Assembly: GCA_021325635.1 (NCBI GenBank)
Contig: JAJPGV010000023.1
Span: forward strand, 62,001 to 126,000
Length of the DNA: 64,000 bases
Source of the DNA: Chloroflexota bacterium
GTDB taxonomy: Bacteria; Chloroflexota; JAJPGV01
Direction of reading: 5' to 3'
Of the stretch, positions 7,806 through 16,642 are shown piece after piece (within the stretch, counting starts at the first letter, position 1; the number at the start of each line of letters is the position of its first letter). A model generated the notes under the pieces. It worked only from the letters and a program-made list of their open reading frames with translations. It was not told the DNA's origin and did not search any database. The position numbers and the translations under genes were made by a program.

Positions 7806-9113
7806 ATGAACGATCCGTCCCAACAACCTAGCAGCGAGCTCGGAAAGCTCAGCACGATCCGCATGGACGTTGAATCCCCCGAATTCTGGGATGCCTCCGC
7901 GCTGCGCGCGGAGATGCTCCGCCAGATCGACGTGTGTCATGGCTGCCGGCTGTGCCTGCCGCTGTGCCCCGACTTCCCGCGGTTGTTCGGCCACATCGAC
8001 GACGAGGTCGACGGCGACGTCCCCAGGCTCAGCGACCAGCACCTGGCCGACTTCGTGGACTGGTGCTACCAGTGCAAGCTGTGCTTCCTGAAGTGTCCGT
8101 ACACGCCGCCGCACGAGTTCATGATCGACATTCCCAAACTGCTCCTGCGGGCCAAGGCCGTGAGGGCGAAGCAGCAGGGCGGGGCCACGTTCCAGGATCG
8201 TTTCCTGGGCAATACGGACGGCAACGGCGAGCTGTTCTCCAAGATAGCGCCGCTGGTCAACGCGGGAGCCAAGATCAAGCCCGGCCGCATCGCCATGGAG
8301 GCGGCCGTCGGCATCCATCGCGATCGCATCCTGCCCAAGTACCACCGGCAGACTTTCAAGGACTGGTTCCGGCAGCGCGAACCGGTTCGCATCGACAGCC
8401 CTGTGGCACGTGTTGCGCTGTTCTACACCTGCCCGGTGAACTACAACGATCCCGAGGTGGGGCAGGCCGTGGTCAAGGTGCTGGAGCACAACCGCGTAGA
8501 AGTGGCGATCGTAGAGGAGCGCTGCTGCGGGCAGCCGCAGCTCGACGGCGGCGAGATGGATAAGGCGCTGGACAAGATGCGCTTCAACATCGCCCGCGTT
8601 CGGGAGATGCTGGACCGCGGATTCGACGTCGTGGTGCCGGAGCCGACCTGCGGCATGATGCTCAAGAAGGAGTATCCGAGCTTCTTCCCGGCGGAAATGG
8701 AGGCCATCACTCCCCACGTCTTCGAGGTATCGGAGTATCTCATCCGAATGAACGCTGCCGGGACGCTGAACAGGGACTTCAGACAGGACGTGGGGCGGGT
8801 GGCGTACCACATGCCCTGCCACCTCAAGTACCAGGCCATCGGCCAGCGAACCCTGGAGCTGCTGCGGCTTGCCGGCTCTGACGTGATCTTCGTGGACAAG
8901 GGCTGCTCCGGCATGGACGGCACCTGGGGCATGAAGAAGCAGTACTTCGACGCCTCGCTGAAGGTCGCGAGCGGGCTGCTCCGCGGTATGCGGGAGGCGC
9001 AGCCGGCCACCTGTGTTACCGATTGCGGCATGTCGGCGCTGCAGATCACCCAGGGCACCGGCCTGGCGGTGCTGCATCCCTATCAGCTGCTGGAGCGAGC
9101 CTACGGGCTGTGA
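7806..9113 (+). CDS. GlpC-like Fe-S oxidoreductase with two CCG domains
   Basis: The 435-residue protein has a double [4Fe-4S] ferredoxin region near the N-terminus (CHGCRLCLPLCPDF and CYQCKLCFLKCPYTP). Two cysteine-rich CCG domains follow (CPVNYNDPE ... ERCCGQPQ ... EPTCGMM, and HMPCHLKYQ ... DKGCSGMDG ... VTDCGMS). This is the layout of GlpC and heterodisulfide reductase D-like electron carriers. ATG 7806 has GGAG four bases upstream. It sits between rubrerythrin and a DUF3501 gene, a neighbourhood I recall as recurrent. I infer it supplies electrons to the rubredoxin-less rubrerythrin or an associated redox protein. It is not paired with glpA/glpB here. Confidence 0.9.
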   Translation: MNDPSQQPSSELGKLSTIRMDVESPEFWDASALRAEMLRQIDVCHGCRLCLPLCPDFPRLFGHIDDEVDGDVPRLSDQHLADFVDWCYQCKLCFLKCPYTPPHEFMIDIPKLLLRAKAVRAKQQGGATFQDRFLGNTDGNGELFSKIAPLVNAGAKIKPGRIAMEAAVGIHRDRILPKYHRQTFKDWFRQREPVRIDSPVARVALFYTCPVNYNDPEVGQAVVKVLEHNRVEVAIVEERCCGQPQLDGGEMDKALDKMRFNIARVREMLDRGFDVVVPEPTCGMMLKKEYPSFFPAEMEAITPHVFEVSEYLIRMNAAGTLNRDFRQDVGRVAYHMPCHLKYQAIGQRTLELLRLAGSDVIFVDKGCSGMDGTWGMKKQYFDASLKVASGLLRGMREAQPATCVTDCGMSALQITQGTGLAVLHPYQLLERAYGL

Positions 9114-9142
9114 TCCGGCATACGACTCGAGAAGAGGTTGAG

Positions 9143-9712
9143 ATGAAGAAGCTGACCACGAGCGACCTGCTGTCGCTGGACGAGTACGAGAAGCGCCGGC
9201 CCATCCTGCGCCGGCAGATCATCGAGCTCAAGCAGATTCGTCGTGTGACGGTGGGACCGAACGTATCCATCGTCTTCGAGAACCGGGACACGGCGCTGTG
9301 GCAGACGCAGGAGATGCTGCGCACCGAGCGCATTACCGACCCGGCCATGATCCAGGAGGAGATCGATACCTACAACGAGCTGATCCCGGACGAGAACGAG
9401 CTGCGGGCAACGCTGTTCATCGAGCTGCCGGACTCGGATAACGTCGCCCGTGATCTACCGCGCTTCATAGGCGTCGAGGAGCGCGTGTCCCTGGTATTCG
9501 ACGGCCACCGCGTGTGCGCCGAAGCCGAGCCCGGCCGCAGCACTGAAGAGAAGACGGCCACCGTCCACTACCTGCGCTTCCGGTTCACCCCGGACCAGGC
9601 CGCTGCTTTCGGCGCCGCTCCTGCTCGCCTGGAGATCGACCACCCCAACTACCAGGCATCTGTGGACCTCTCCGAAGGCACCGTCGGCTCGCTGAAAGCC
9701 GATCTCTCTTGA
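9143..9712 (+). CDS. DUF3501 family protein
   Basis: The 189-residue soluble protein matches DUF3501 as I know it. The N-terminus TTSDLLSLDEYEKRRP is followed by IIELKQIRRVTVGPNVSIVFENRDT and an acidic central part with IPDENELRATLFIELPD. There are no cysteines, signal peptide or membrane segments. ATG 9143 follows AGAAGAGG and is preferred to upstream in-frame starts inside the previous gene. The gap to the GlpC-like gene is 29 bases, so they are probably co-transcribed. Molecular function is unknown. The neighbourhood suggests a role with the rubrerythrin/Fe-S redox pair. Confidence 0.85.
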   Translation: MKKLTTSDLLSLDEYEKRRPILRRQIIELKQIRRVTVGPNVSIVFENRDTALWQTQEMLRTERITDPAMIQEEIDTYNELIPDENELRATLFIELPDSDNVARDLPRFIGVEERVSLVFDGHRVCAEAEPGRSTEEKTATVHYLRFRFTPDQAAAFGAAPARLEIDHPNYQASVDLSEGTVGSLKADLS

Positions 9713-9813
9713 GAGGCTCTCGAGATAGGCAGCAGTTGCTGGTTATTGCCTGATGAGCTGGACGGGCGGCCGGACCCACTGATCAACTGACCGCCAGCAA
9801 CAACAGCTTGTCG

Positions 9814-10014
9814 TCACGTCCGGTTTCCGAGGTCGGGCACGGTTTCGCGGCTGATGAGGGTCCGCTCGCCGCTGCCGACCTCATGCCACGGAGCGGAGGC
9901 CAGCTCGTCGGGGAGGCCTAGCCGGCGAAGGACCGCCAGGCGCGCTTCATGCTGGGCGATACGCCACCAGTTCGCGGCCAGGATCTCCGGGTCGCGAAGT
10001 CGGGACTCATCCAT
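9814..10014 (-). CDS. Small hypothetical protein (66 residues)
   Basis: The minus-strand frame encodes 66 residues with ordinary soluble composition, including LAANWWRIAQHEARLAVLRR and LGLPDELASAPWHEVGSGE. I recognise no family. ATG 10014 is preceded by TGGGG, a weak ribosome site, and GTG 10017 is an alternative. It lies alone between DUF3501 and ftsH. Coding likelihood rests only on composition and the possible ribosome site, so it is tentative. Confidence 0.42.
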   Translation of the reverse strand: MDESRLRDPEILAANWWRIAQHEARLAVLRRLGLPDELASAPWHEVGSGERTLISRETVPDLGNRT

Positions 10015-10118
10015 CACCCCAGATCATTGCGCATTCGAATCCAATGGCCGCGCGGCCCCGCTGCAGTGGCCGTTCAGGCGGCAAAAACCCCGGACCAGCC
10101 CTTGCTATGCTGACCTCG

Positions 10119-12266
10119 ATGGCTCGCACACCGGCCAGCAAGTCCCCAGCGAAGTCCGGATCGCCGGGCACGCCTGCCCGCGGCACTCAGCAGCCACAGC
10201 AGCAACCGTGGCTGCGAAGCGCGAGTCCGGGGCCGGCCGGCGCTCAGCCACCTCCTCCGCGGCGATCGGCCTGGATGAACCTGTGGTGGCTGGTCGCCCT
10301 GGCCATCTTGATCTGGAACGTAGTCAGCCTGATCAATGCCCGGCCGAACACCAATCCGGTCATCGGCATCCCCTACAGCACCTTCCTGCAGCAGCTCGAC
10401 CAGCAAAACGTCGAGAAGGTCAGCTTCGAGGGCAACGCCGTTACTGGACAGCTGAAGCAGGCCATTACCTTCGACACGTCCAGCAACGAGCTCGTCACGC
10501 CCTCCAGCTCGGCTTCACCGTCGGCCTCGCCGAGCGCCAGTCCGACCCTGCTCCCCGGCCAGAACGAGGCGAACCGCATTCAGACGTCGGATCGTTTCAG
10601 CACACGCTTGCCGGACTTTGGCGATCCCGCGCTCCTGCCCGAGCTGAAGCGGCAGAACGTCCAGATCGTGGTCAACGCGCAGCAGGCCACGTCGCCATTC
10701 ATCGTTCTGCTCGAGAACATCCTGCCGTGGGCGCTGTTCATCGGCCTGTTCATCCTGTTGAGCCGCCGGGCGGGGGCTGCGCAGCAGGGCATCTTCAGCT
10801 TCGGCAAGAGCCGCGCGAAGCTGTACGACGCGGCGCAGAAGCGCATCACATTCGAAGACGTGGCCGGCGTCGATGAGGCCAAAGCCGACCTGCAGGACAT
10901 CATCGACTATCTGCGCGAGCCGCAGCGCTACCAGAAGCTGGGCGGCCGGGTACCGCACGGTGTGCTGGTCGTCGGCCCGCCGGGCACGGGCAAGACCCTG
11001 CTGGCCCGGGCCACCGCGGGCGAGGCCAACGTGCCCTTCTACAGCATCAGCGGGCCTGAGTTCGTGGAAGTGCTGGTCGGCATTGGCGCCTCGCGCGTGC
11101 GGGACCTGTTCGAGACGGCCAAGAAGCAGGGGCCGAGCATCATCTTCATCGACGAGATCGACGCCATAGGGCGGCGTCGCAATGCCGGCATCATGACCGG
11201 CAGCAACGAAGAGCGCGAGCAGACCCTCAACCAGATCCTGGTGGAGATGGATGGCTTTCAGTCCGAGCATACAGTCGTGGTGCTGGCCGCCACCAACCGT
11301 GCCGACGTGCTCGATCCGGCGCTGCTGCGGCCCGGTCGCTTCGACCGCCAGGTGAGCGTGGATCGGCCGGATCGCAGCGGCCGCGAGGCCATCCTGAAAG
11401 TGCACATCAAGGGCGTCCCCCTGGCCAGCGACGTGGATCTGTCGGCCATCGCTCGGGCCACTCCCGGGATGGTCGGCGCGGATCTGGCCAATCTGGTCAA
11501 CGAGGCCGCGCTGCTCGGTGCCCGGCGCTCGCTGAACGCGGTGAACCAGGAGTGCTTCTGGGACGCGCTCGAGAAGATCCAGCTCGGCGCAGAACGGCCG
11601 CTGGTGCTGAGCGAGGAGGATCGGCGCATTGTGGCCTACCACGAGGGTGGCCACGCCCTGGTTGCGCTGCTCTCACCGGACGCCGACCCACTGAACCGGG
11701 TGACCATCGTGCCCAGAGGGCACGCGCTGGGCGTGACTCTGCAGCTGCCGATCGACGATCGCTACAACTACAGCAAGAGCTATCTGCTCACGCGGATTGC
11801 CGTGGCGCTGGGCGGCCGGGTGGCGGAAGAAGAGGTCTTCGGCGACATCACTACCGGGGCCGAGAACGACCTCGAGATGGTGACGCACGTGGTGCGGCAG
11901 ATGGTCACACGCTGGGGCATGAGCCCCGAGGTGGGCTTACTGGTTCAGGAGGATCGCCACGACGAAGACCTGGGCGGCTTCCTGACCCGGCGCGAGACCA
12001 GCGAGTACATGGCCAAGACGATTGACGAGGCCATGCAGAAGATCACCGACGAGCGGCTGCGGCACACCCGCAAGCTCATTGCGGACAACCTGGACAAGCT
12101 GCACCGCATAGCCAGCCTGCTGCTGGAGCACGAGTCGGTCGATGCGGACGCGATCCGCCGGGAGCTGGGACTTGCGCCTGCCGATCAGACGCCGGAAGTC
12201 CCGGCTCGCGTGGCCTCCGTCGAGCACGAGCCGGCGCCGGTCGCGTTCAGCCGCCAGGAGCCCTGA
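10119..12266 (+). CDS. ftsH: FtsH-family ATP-dependent zinc metalloprotease (divergent)
   Basis: This 715-residue membrane AAA+ protease has a Pro/Gln-rich N-terminal stretch (about 1-50) and a first transmembrane helix at about 53-73. An extracytoplasmic domain with a Ser/Pro-rich insert ([10 protein letters not shown]) and a second helix ([18 protein letters not shown]) follow. The AAA module has Walker A GPPGTGKT, Walker [12 protein letters not shown] and [13 protein letters not shown]. The protease site is HEGGH, with the third ligand in TGAENDLEM. The pore loop reads VLVGIGA where FtsH normally has MFVGVGA, so the substrate-gripping Phe is Leu. ATG 10119 lies seven bases after TATGCT, which suggests a leaderless message; ATG 10107 is the alternative. 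It is probably a second, specialised FtsH. Confidence 0.93.
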   Translation: MARTPASKSPAKSGSPGTPARGTQQPQQQPWLRSASPGPAGAQPPPPRRSAWMNLWWLVALAILIWNVVSLINARPNTNPVIGIPYSTFLQQLDQQNVEKVSFEGNAVTGQLKQAITFDTSSNELVTPSSSASPSASPSASPTLLPGQNEANRIQTSDRFSTRLPDFGDPALLPELKRQNVQIVVNAQQATSPFIVLLENILPWALFIGLFILLSRRAGAAQQGIFSFGKSRAKLYDAAQKRITFEDVAGVDEAKADLQDIIDYLREPQRYQKLGGRVPHGVLVVGPPGTGKTLLARATAGEANVPFYSISGPEFVEVLVGIGASRVRDLFETAKKQGPSIIFIDEIDAIGRRRNAGIMTGSNEEREQTLNQILVEMDGFQSEHTVVVLAATNRADVLDPALLRPGRFDRQVSVDRPDRSGREAILKVHIKGVPLASDVDLSAIARATPGMVGADLANLVNEAALLGARRSLNAVNQECFWDALEKIQLGAERPLVLSEEDRRIVAYHEGGHALVALLSPDADPLNRVTIVPRGHALGVTLQLPIDDRYNYSKSYLLTRIAVALGGRVAEEEVFGDITTGAENDLEMVTHVVRQMVTRWGMSPEVGLLVQEDRHDEDLGGFLTRRETSEYMAKTIDEAMQKITDERLRHTRKLIADNLDKLHRIASLLLEHESVDADAIRRELGLAPADQTPEVPARVASVEHEPAPVAFSRQEP

Positions 12267-12290
12267 ACTCGATTCCTGTCCGCCCCGTCG

Positions 12291-13013
12291 CTACCAGCCG
12301 TAGCTCAGGCGCTTGATCAGCCGTTCGGGGAAGCCCAAGTCCTGCATGCGGACCTGGATCGCGGCCACGTCGTAAGCCGCTCTGCGGAACTCGACCTGCC
12401 AGCTGTCGGTGTCCAGCAGCCCATACGCCGCTTCCGGGTTGCCATCGCGTGGCTGGCCGACGCTGCCGGGATTGATGATTGCCCGCGTTTCGTCCAGCTG
12501 AACGAGGCTGTTCGGCTTGGGATGCAGCGTTTCGGCCTGGGCTCCGGCATCGAGGAACACCAGCGGCACGTGGGTGTGGCCCACCAGGCAGTAGCGGCTG
12601 GCGAAATAGTGGAAGCTCAGCCGCGCGGTAGAGGGGTAGGCCATGTATTCCCAGATGGGCTCGTGAGGGCTGCCGTGGGCCAGCGTGAAGTCACCGGTGG
12701 TCAAGGTCAGCGGCAGCGACGCCAGGTACTCCATGTTGCCGGGCTCGACCGCGTCCTGTGACCAGCGGCAGGCCCAGCGAGCGTCCACGTTGAAGTCGTC
12801 GAGGGCGATCTTCCCGGCGCAGCCCCAATCGTGGTTTCCCGGGATAGCGAGGCAGCGCCGCTCGCGCAGCAACTCGATGCACTCATTGGGGTAGGGGCCG
12901 TAGCCGACGATATCCCCCAGGCTCCACAGGGCGTCTACCTCGCCCATGGCTTGGAGCACCGCGGTGAGGGCCGGCAGATTGCTGTGGACGTCCGAAACGA
13001 TTCCTATTCGCAC
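12291..13013 (-). CDS. YfcE/DR1281-type metallophosphoesterase
   Basis: The 240-residue calcineurin-like phosphoesterase has the canonical two-metal motifs in order: SDVHSNLPAL (D-x-H), SLGDIVGYGP (G-D), IPGNHDWGC (GNHD), then HGSPHEP and VGHTHVPL (GHTH). INPGSVGQPRDGNP is also typical of the YfcE/MJ0936 group, small phosphodiesterases of uncertain physiological substrate. The GTG start is nine bases from a TAAGAT -10 box with no Shine-Dalgarno. It converges with ftsH across a 24-base gap and is 46 bases downstream of the RNB gene on the same strand. Confidence 0.92.
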   Translation of the reverse strand: MRIGIVSDVHSNLPALTAVLQAMGEVDALWSLGDIVGYGPYPNECIELLRERRCLAIPGNHDWGCAGKIALDDFNVDARWACRWSQDAVEPGNMEYLASLPLTLTTGDFTLAHGSPHEPIWEYMAYPSTARLSFHYFASRYCLVGHTHVPLVFLDAGAQAETLHPKPNSLVQLDETRAIINPGSVGQPRDGNPEAAYGLLDTDSWQVEFRRAAYDVAAIQVRMQDLGFPERLIKRLSYGW

Positions 13014-13059
13014 CCGAGATCCATCTTACCGGCTGCCGGTCGCCTCAGCGGCCGGGCGC

Positions 13060-14517
13060 TTAGGCGACGGTGAAGTCGATGAAGCTTTGACGGATGTCGA
13101 CACGCAGGAGACGTACCTCAACTCTGTCGCCAACGCTCAGGCCGGACCCTCCCCGAACCACCATGCCCTCGACTGGCGGGTGGAAGATATGAACGTAGAC
13201 ATCCTTGCCATTGCTCTTCGTGATGATGCCGCGAAAGCGCTCGCCGGTACGGTGGGCCAGCAGCGCGGCGGCAATCGACTTGCGCACCCGCCGCTCGATC
13301 TTGTCGGCTTCGGCTTCCATGTGGGAGCAGCGCCGAGCGATGGCGTCCACATCCTCGGGGGAATACGGGGCCTTGGCATTCAGCAGCAGCGGAGCCAGCA
13401 GGCGCTGCGTGGCCAGGTCGGCGAAGCGCCGGTTAGGGGCTGTGGCGTGGCCGTACTGCTCCGTGGCCAGGCCGAAATGGCCGACCGGCTTCTGCCCCGG
13501 CTCATGGGCAACGTATTCACCGCGGCCGATGAGCTTGACGATGGCCAGAGAGATCTCGTGATAGCTCTCCGGCTGCTCCCTGCGCATCCGATCGAGAAAT
13601 GCCGAAAGCGCGGCGGAATCGGGCTGGTCGGGCAGCGTGGCGCCCCGCTCGCCGGCGTACGTGACGATGAGGTCCCAGTGCGCGGGAGTGCGGACGACGC
13701 GCAGGATAGAGGGCAGGCCGGCTCTGTCCAGCGCCTGAACCACGGCCCGATTGGTGGCGATCATGAATTCTTCGACGATGGAGCCGGCGCGATCCTTGTG
13801 CTGGGCCTCCAGGTTGATGACTTCGCCATGCTCGTCGAGCACCGGCCGCATCTCGGCGGTGTCGAGGTCGAGCGATCCGGCCCGCTTGCGGGCGTGCGCC
13901 AGGCGGCTGGCCAGCGCATCCTGCGCCTCGATTTGCCGGCGAACTTCAGGGTTCTCGCCCAGCACCCACGGCATGGGCCCTCCGTCCAGCCAGGTGGAGA
14001 TAGCGGGGTAGTTGAGCTTGGCGCGGTTGAGCGCCAGCGCGGGATACAGCGAAAACGTGGACAGCTCTCCCTCGGGAGTGATGAGCATGTCCACGGCTGT
14101 TACCCGCCGGGGGCGTTCCGGCAGCAGCGACGTCATGTCGAACGACAGCCGGGTCGGCAGCATGGTGTAGGTGTGGACGCCGGTGTACACGCTGGTGGTG
14201 TTGTTGGCGGCATAGCGGTCGATGGGCGAGCCTACGGGCACGGCCGTGTTCACGTCCGCGACGCCGACGATCAGCCTGGTGCCAGCGGCTTGCTCGGACA
14301 CAACCTCGATCTGGTCCAGGTCACGTGATTCGGGGTTGTCGATGGAGCTCCAGGGAAGGTCGCAAAGGTCGCGTACCCCGTCCTGACCGGCCAGCGCCGC
14401 TTCGTCGATCGTGTCCGCCTGCGCTCGGGCAGCGGGAGGGAAGTCGGGCAGGAAGCCCCGGTACAGCATGGCTTCGCGAGCAATCTCCTCCAGCATGGAC
14501 CGCTCGATGCGGTTCAT
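13060..14517 (-). CDS. RNB-domain exoribonuclease (RNase II/R-like, short form)
   Basis: The 485-residue protein has an RNB catalytic domain from about residue 50 and a short C-terminal S1-like domain (GIITKSNGKDVYVHIFHPPV ... GDRVEVRLLRVD). The active-site cluster reads IDNPESRDLDQIEV. The first three acidic residues of the RNase II D-x5-D-x-D-D motif are present, but the last Asp is Gln, a change I recall as normal in this short RNB subfamily. The start at 14517 overlaps the stop of the upstream LOG gene by ATGA, so translation is coupled. The frame is open further upstream, but that part is the shadow of the LOG gene. No cold-shock domains are present. Confidence 0.88.
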   Translation of the reverse strand: MNRIERSMLEEIAREAMLYRGFLPDFPPAARAQADTIDEAALAGQDGVRDLCDLPWSSIDNPESRDLDQIEVVSEQAAGTRLIVGVADVNTAVPVGSPIDRYAANNTTSVYTGVHTYTMLPTRLSFDMTSLLPERPRRVTAVDMLITPEGELSTFSLYPALALNRAKLNYPAISTWLDGGPMPWVLGENPEVRRQIEAQDALASRLAHARKRAGSLDLDTAEMRPVLDEHGEVINLEAQHKDRAGSIVEEFMIATNRAVVQALDRAGLPSILRVVRTPAHWDLIVTYAGERGATLPDQPDSAALSAFLDRMRREQPESYHEISLAIVKLIGRGEYVAHEPGQKPVGHFGLATEQYGHATAPNRRFADLATQRLLAPLLLNAKAPYSPEDVDAIARRCSHMEAEADKIERRVRKSIAAALLAHRTGERFRGIITKSNGKDVYVHIFHPPVEGMVVRGGSGLSVGDRVEVRLLRVDIRQSFIDFTVA

Positions 14518-15284
14518 TCTCGGATGGAGGCGTCGATCCCCAGCTCGATGCCGTTCCTGGCGGCCTCGCGGCTCGCCTCGAGGACCACGTCCCTGATTTC
14601 CTCGGGGTCGTCGGTCACTCGCAGCAGATTGAGGTCCACTTCCGCCAGCGTGTGCTCCGGGAGGAGGGTTGTGTTGAGCCAATCGAGCAGTCCGGACCAG
14701 TACTCCTTGCCGTACAGGACGACCGGGAAGTGGCGCAGCTTGCGAGTTTGCATCAGCACCAGCGCTTCGAACAGCTCGTCCAGCGTGCCGAAGCCGCCAG
14801 GGAAGATGACGAACCCATCCGAGTACTTGATGAACATGGTCTTGCGGACGAAGAAGTAGCGGAAGTTGATGGACAGGTCGACGTATTGGTTGATGCCCTG
14901 CTCCAGGGGCAGCTCGATGTTGCAGCCCACCGAGCGCACTCCGGCTTCCATGGCGCCGAGGTTGGCTGCTTCCATGACGCCAGGGCCGCCACCGGTGATG
15001 ATGGCGTAGCCCGCCTCGCCCAGCAGTCGGGCGGTTTGGCGAGCGGCAGCGTAGTAGGGGCTCGCCGGTGGGAGCTGAGCGGAGCCGAAAATCGCAACTG
15101 CCTGGCCGAGCTCCGCCAGGGCGTCGATGCCGGCCACGAACTCGCCGGTGATGCGCATGACCCGCCAAGGGTCGGTGTGCGTGAAGTTGCCCTGTCGGGC
15201 AATGGCCGGACTTTGAAAGAGCCGCTCGTCTTCGGTGGCCCCGTGTATCCGGCCCTTTCTACTCAGAGTGGGATTAGCTTGCAT
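14514..15284 (-). CDS. LOG-family (TIGR00730-type) protein
   Basis: The 256-residue Rossmann-fold protein carries the two LOG signatures, GGGPGVMEAANLGA and PGGFGTLDELFE. It belongs to the long bacterial form often called 'lysine decarboxylase-like'. Members studied cleave cytokinin or purine nucleoside 5'-monophosphates at the N-glycosidic bond. The role here is probably nucleotide salvage or detoxification, by inference. Its 3' end overlaps the RNB gene by ATGA. A -10-like CACACT sits six bases before the ATG with no ribosome site. A 132-base gap separates it from the phage-tail module on the same strand. Confidence 0.9.
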   Translation of the reverse strand: MQANPTLSRKGRIHGATEDERLFQSPAIARQGNFTHTDPWRVMRITGEFVAGIDALAELGQAVAIFGSAQLPPASPYYAAARQTARLLGEAGYAIITGGGPGVMEAANLGAMEAGVRSVGCNIELPLEQGINQYVDLSINFRYFFVRKTMFIKYSDGFVIFPGGFGTLDELFEALVLMQTRKLRHFPVVLYGKEYWSGLLDWLNTTLLPEHTLAEVDLNLLRVTDDPEEIRDVVLEASREAARNGIELGIDASIRE

Positions 15285-15416
15285 GCGTAGAGTGTGTCGT
15301 GGGGCTGGACGTATTCATATATGGATGGTAAGAGACGCATGACACTTGCCGGAGCGATGGCTAGTTTGGGGCATCCTGGCGCAGCGCCGCCCAAGAGCGC
15401 GGTGTAGGGTCGCCGT

Positions 15417-15833
15417 TCAGGCCTCTACCAGCTCGACGTCGACGTGGTAGCAGACTCCGGTGAGCTGCGTTTGGACGTCGGGAACGTGAGCCGCCAGGTG
15501 GTCGAAGCGCACGGCGTGCCCGCTGCCGTCCACGTCGGTGAAGGTCAGGCTGGCGTTGACCTTGGCGTAGCTGGCGTAGAGATTGTCGTGGTACTGCTGG
15601 CCGCTGAGGCCGGTGAGCGTGCCGTCGTAGTTCGTCAGGTCATTCAACGCCAGCACGGTGAATTTCCAGACTTTCTTGCCAGGCCCAAAGTCCACATAGG
15701 CCTCGCTGCCGTCGGGGCGTGGGGTGGCCTTGCGCAAGCGAGGACTGAAGTGCTGATAGCTGTTGGGCAGGATCCAGTAGGGGTTTCCGTCGAGCAGGAT
15801 CTGGGCCGTGGAGCCGACGATTGGGGCGGTCAT
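15417..15833 (-). CDS. Phage-tail-module protein, small (138 residues)
   Basis: This is the last gene of the tail-like module. The 138-residue product has no membrane segment and is beta-rich, with GPGKKVWKFTVLALNDL and VDGSGHAVRFDHLAAHVPDV. Alternating strands and a late HVDVELVEA strand look like small baseplate or distal-tail (Dit-like) proteins. That assignment comes from style and position, not a firm motif. It lies 34 bases after the FN3-like gene, and the start lacks a clear ribosome site. It could equally be a fibre-attachment protein. Confidence 0.6.
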   Translation of the reverse strand: MTAPIVGSTAQILLDGNPYWILPNSYQHFSPRLRKATPRPDGSEAYVDFGPGKKVWKFTVLALNDLTNYDGTLTGLSGQQYHDNLYASYAKVNASLTFTDVDGSGHAVRFDHLAAHVPDVQTQLTGVCYHVDVELVEA

Positions 15834-15867
15834 GAGCGCCTGAGCCGCACGATGTCGAGCGCAGGCT

Positions 15868-16602
15868 TCATTGGATGCGCCGGAGCATGCCGATCTTCCG
15901 ATCTCCCCCGGGCGCGATACCGGTGGCGATCAGGTCAATCGGTATGTACCTGGCTGTATTCGGCAGCCCAACCGCAAGCGGGCTGGGTGTGGCGCAGTCG
16001 GCAATGAACGCCAGGCCGTCGGTGTTCACGTCGAGGGGCAGCTCCAGGAGGATTTGCACCAGGTGGCGGTCGCCGGCAAGGCCGCTGTCGTCGAGCTGCC
16101 GGGGGTTGACGCCGCGCTCGTGTCTGAGGATGCCGGTCACCAGGGTGTACGAGTTGTAGGGAGCGGCCTCCTGCCCACTGGCGAAGGGCGCGCTCACGGT
16201 CAGCGCTTGTCCCGCGTTCACGCTTCCGATGTACGCTTCGGCCCCGCTGGTCAGGGAGGCGTAGAGGCGATAGCCGGAGGCATTGGCCACCGCCGCGGGC
16301 GTGATCACGCACAGATGGTTCGCCGCCACGGTGACCGGGCCGGCCTCAGGACCGGCCAGTGTTTGGCCCGTGGAGTTGAGCGCCACCACCTGCGCGTAAA
16401 CCGTCCCGCCGGGGAAGGACCCGCCCGGCCCGCCGTCGGCGATGGCCGGCGGAGCAGGCAGTGCCAGCGGATTGCTGCCGGCCAGGGCAATGGGATTGTT
16501 CGACTGGGACACAAGGACCATCGGCTGTCCGCGACCTCCGGCGATGGTTCGCGCACGCAGCGCCTTGATGTGGGCGATCTGCCGGGCCGTCAACGTGGGC
16601 AT
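15868..16602 (-). CDS. Phage-tail-module protein with FN3-like domain
   Basis: The 244-residue protein begins LTARQIAHIKALRARTIAG, an N-terminal helix often seen on phage tail accessory proteins. An FN3-like domain follows at about residues 60-145, with PGGTVYAQVVALNSTGQTLA and ANASGYRLYASLTSG. The C-terminal part (about 150-244) is a second domain with VQILLELPLDVNTDGLAFI. FN3-like domains in this position commonly mediate surface or glycan contact. It is flanked by the OB/C1q-like fibre gene and the 138-residue gene on the same strand with short gaps (40 and 34 bases). Exact role unknown. Confidence 0.65.
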   Translation of the reverse strand: MPTLTARQIAHIKALRARTIAGGRGQPMVLVSQSNNPIALAGSNPLALPAPPAIADGGPGGSFPGGTVYAQVVALNSTGQTLAGPEAGPVTVAANHLCVITPAAVANASGYRLYASLTSGAEAYIGSVNAGQALTVSAPFASGQEAAPYNSYTLVTGILRHERGVNPRQLDDSGLAGDRHLVQILLELPLDVNTDGLAFIADCATPSPLAVGLPNTARYIPIDLIATGIAPGGDRKIGMLRRIQ

Positions 16603-16642
16603 GCGGCCAGCGTAGGGCCGCGCCGCACCAGACCAGTCGCGC

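Noticed and set aside
7194-9077. 627-codon minus-strand frame opposite the rubrerythrin and Fe-S genes
   Set aside because: Shadow frame caused by high GC at third positions; the plus-strand genes are certain.
10021-10045. tRNA T-loop-like TTCGAATCC
   Set aside because: No acceptor or anticodon stems can be built around it.
14518-15168. Upstream extension of the RNB gene frame
   Set aside because: It runs through the LOG gene in another frame. The ATGA overlap at 14514-14517 gives the real start.
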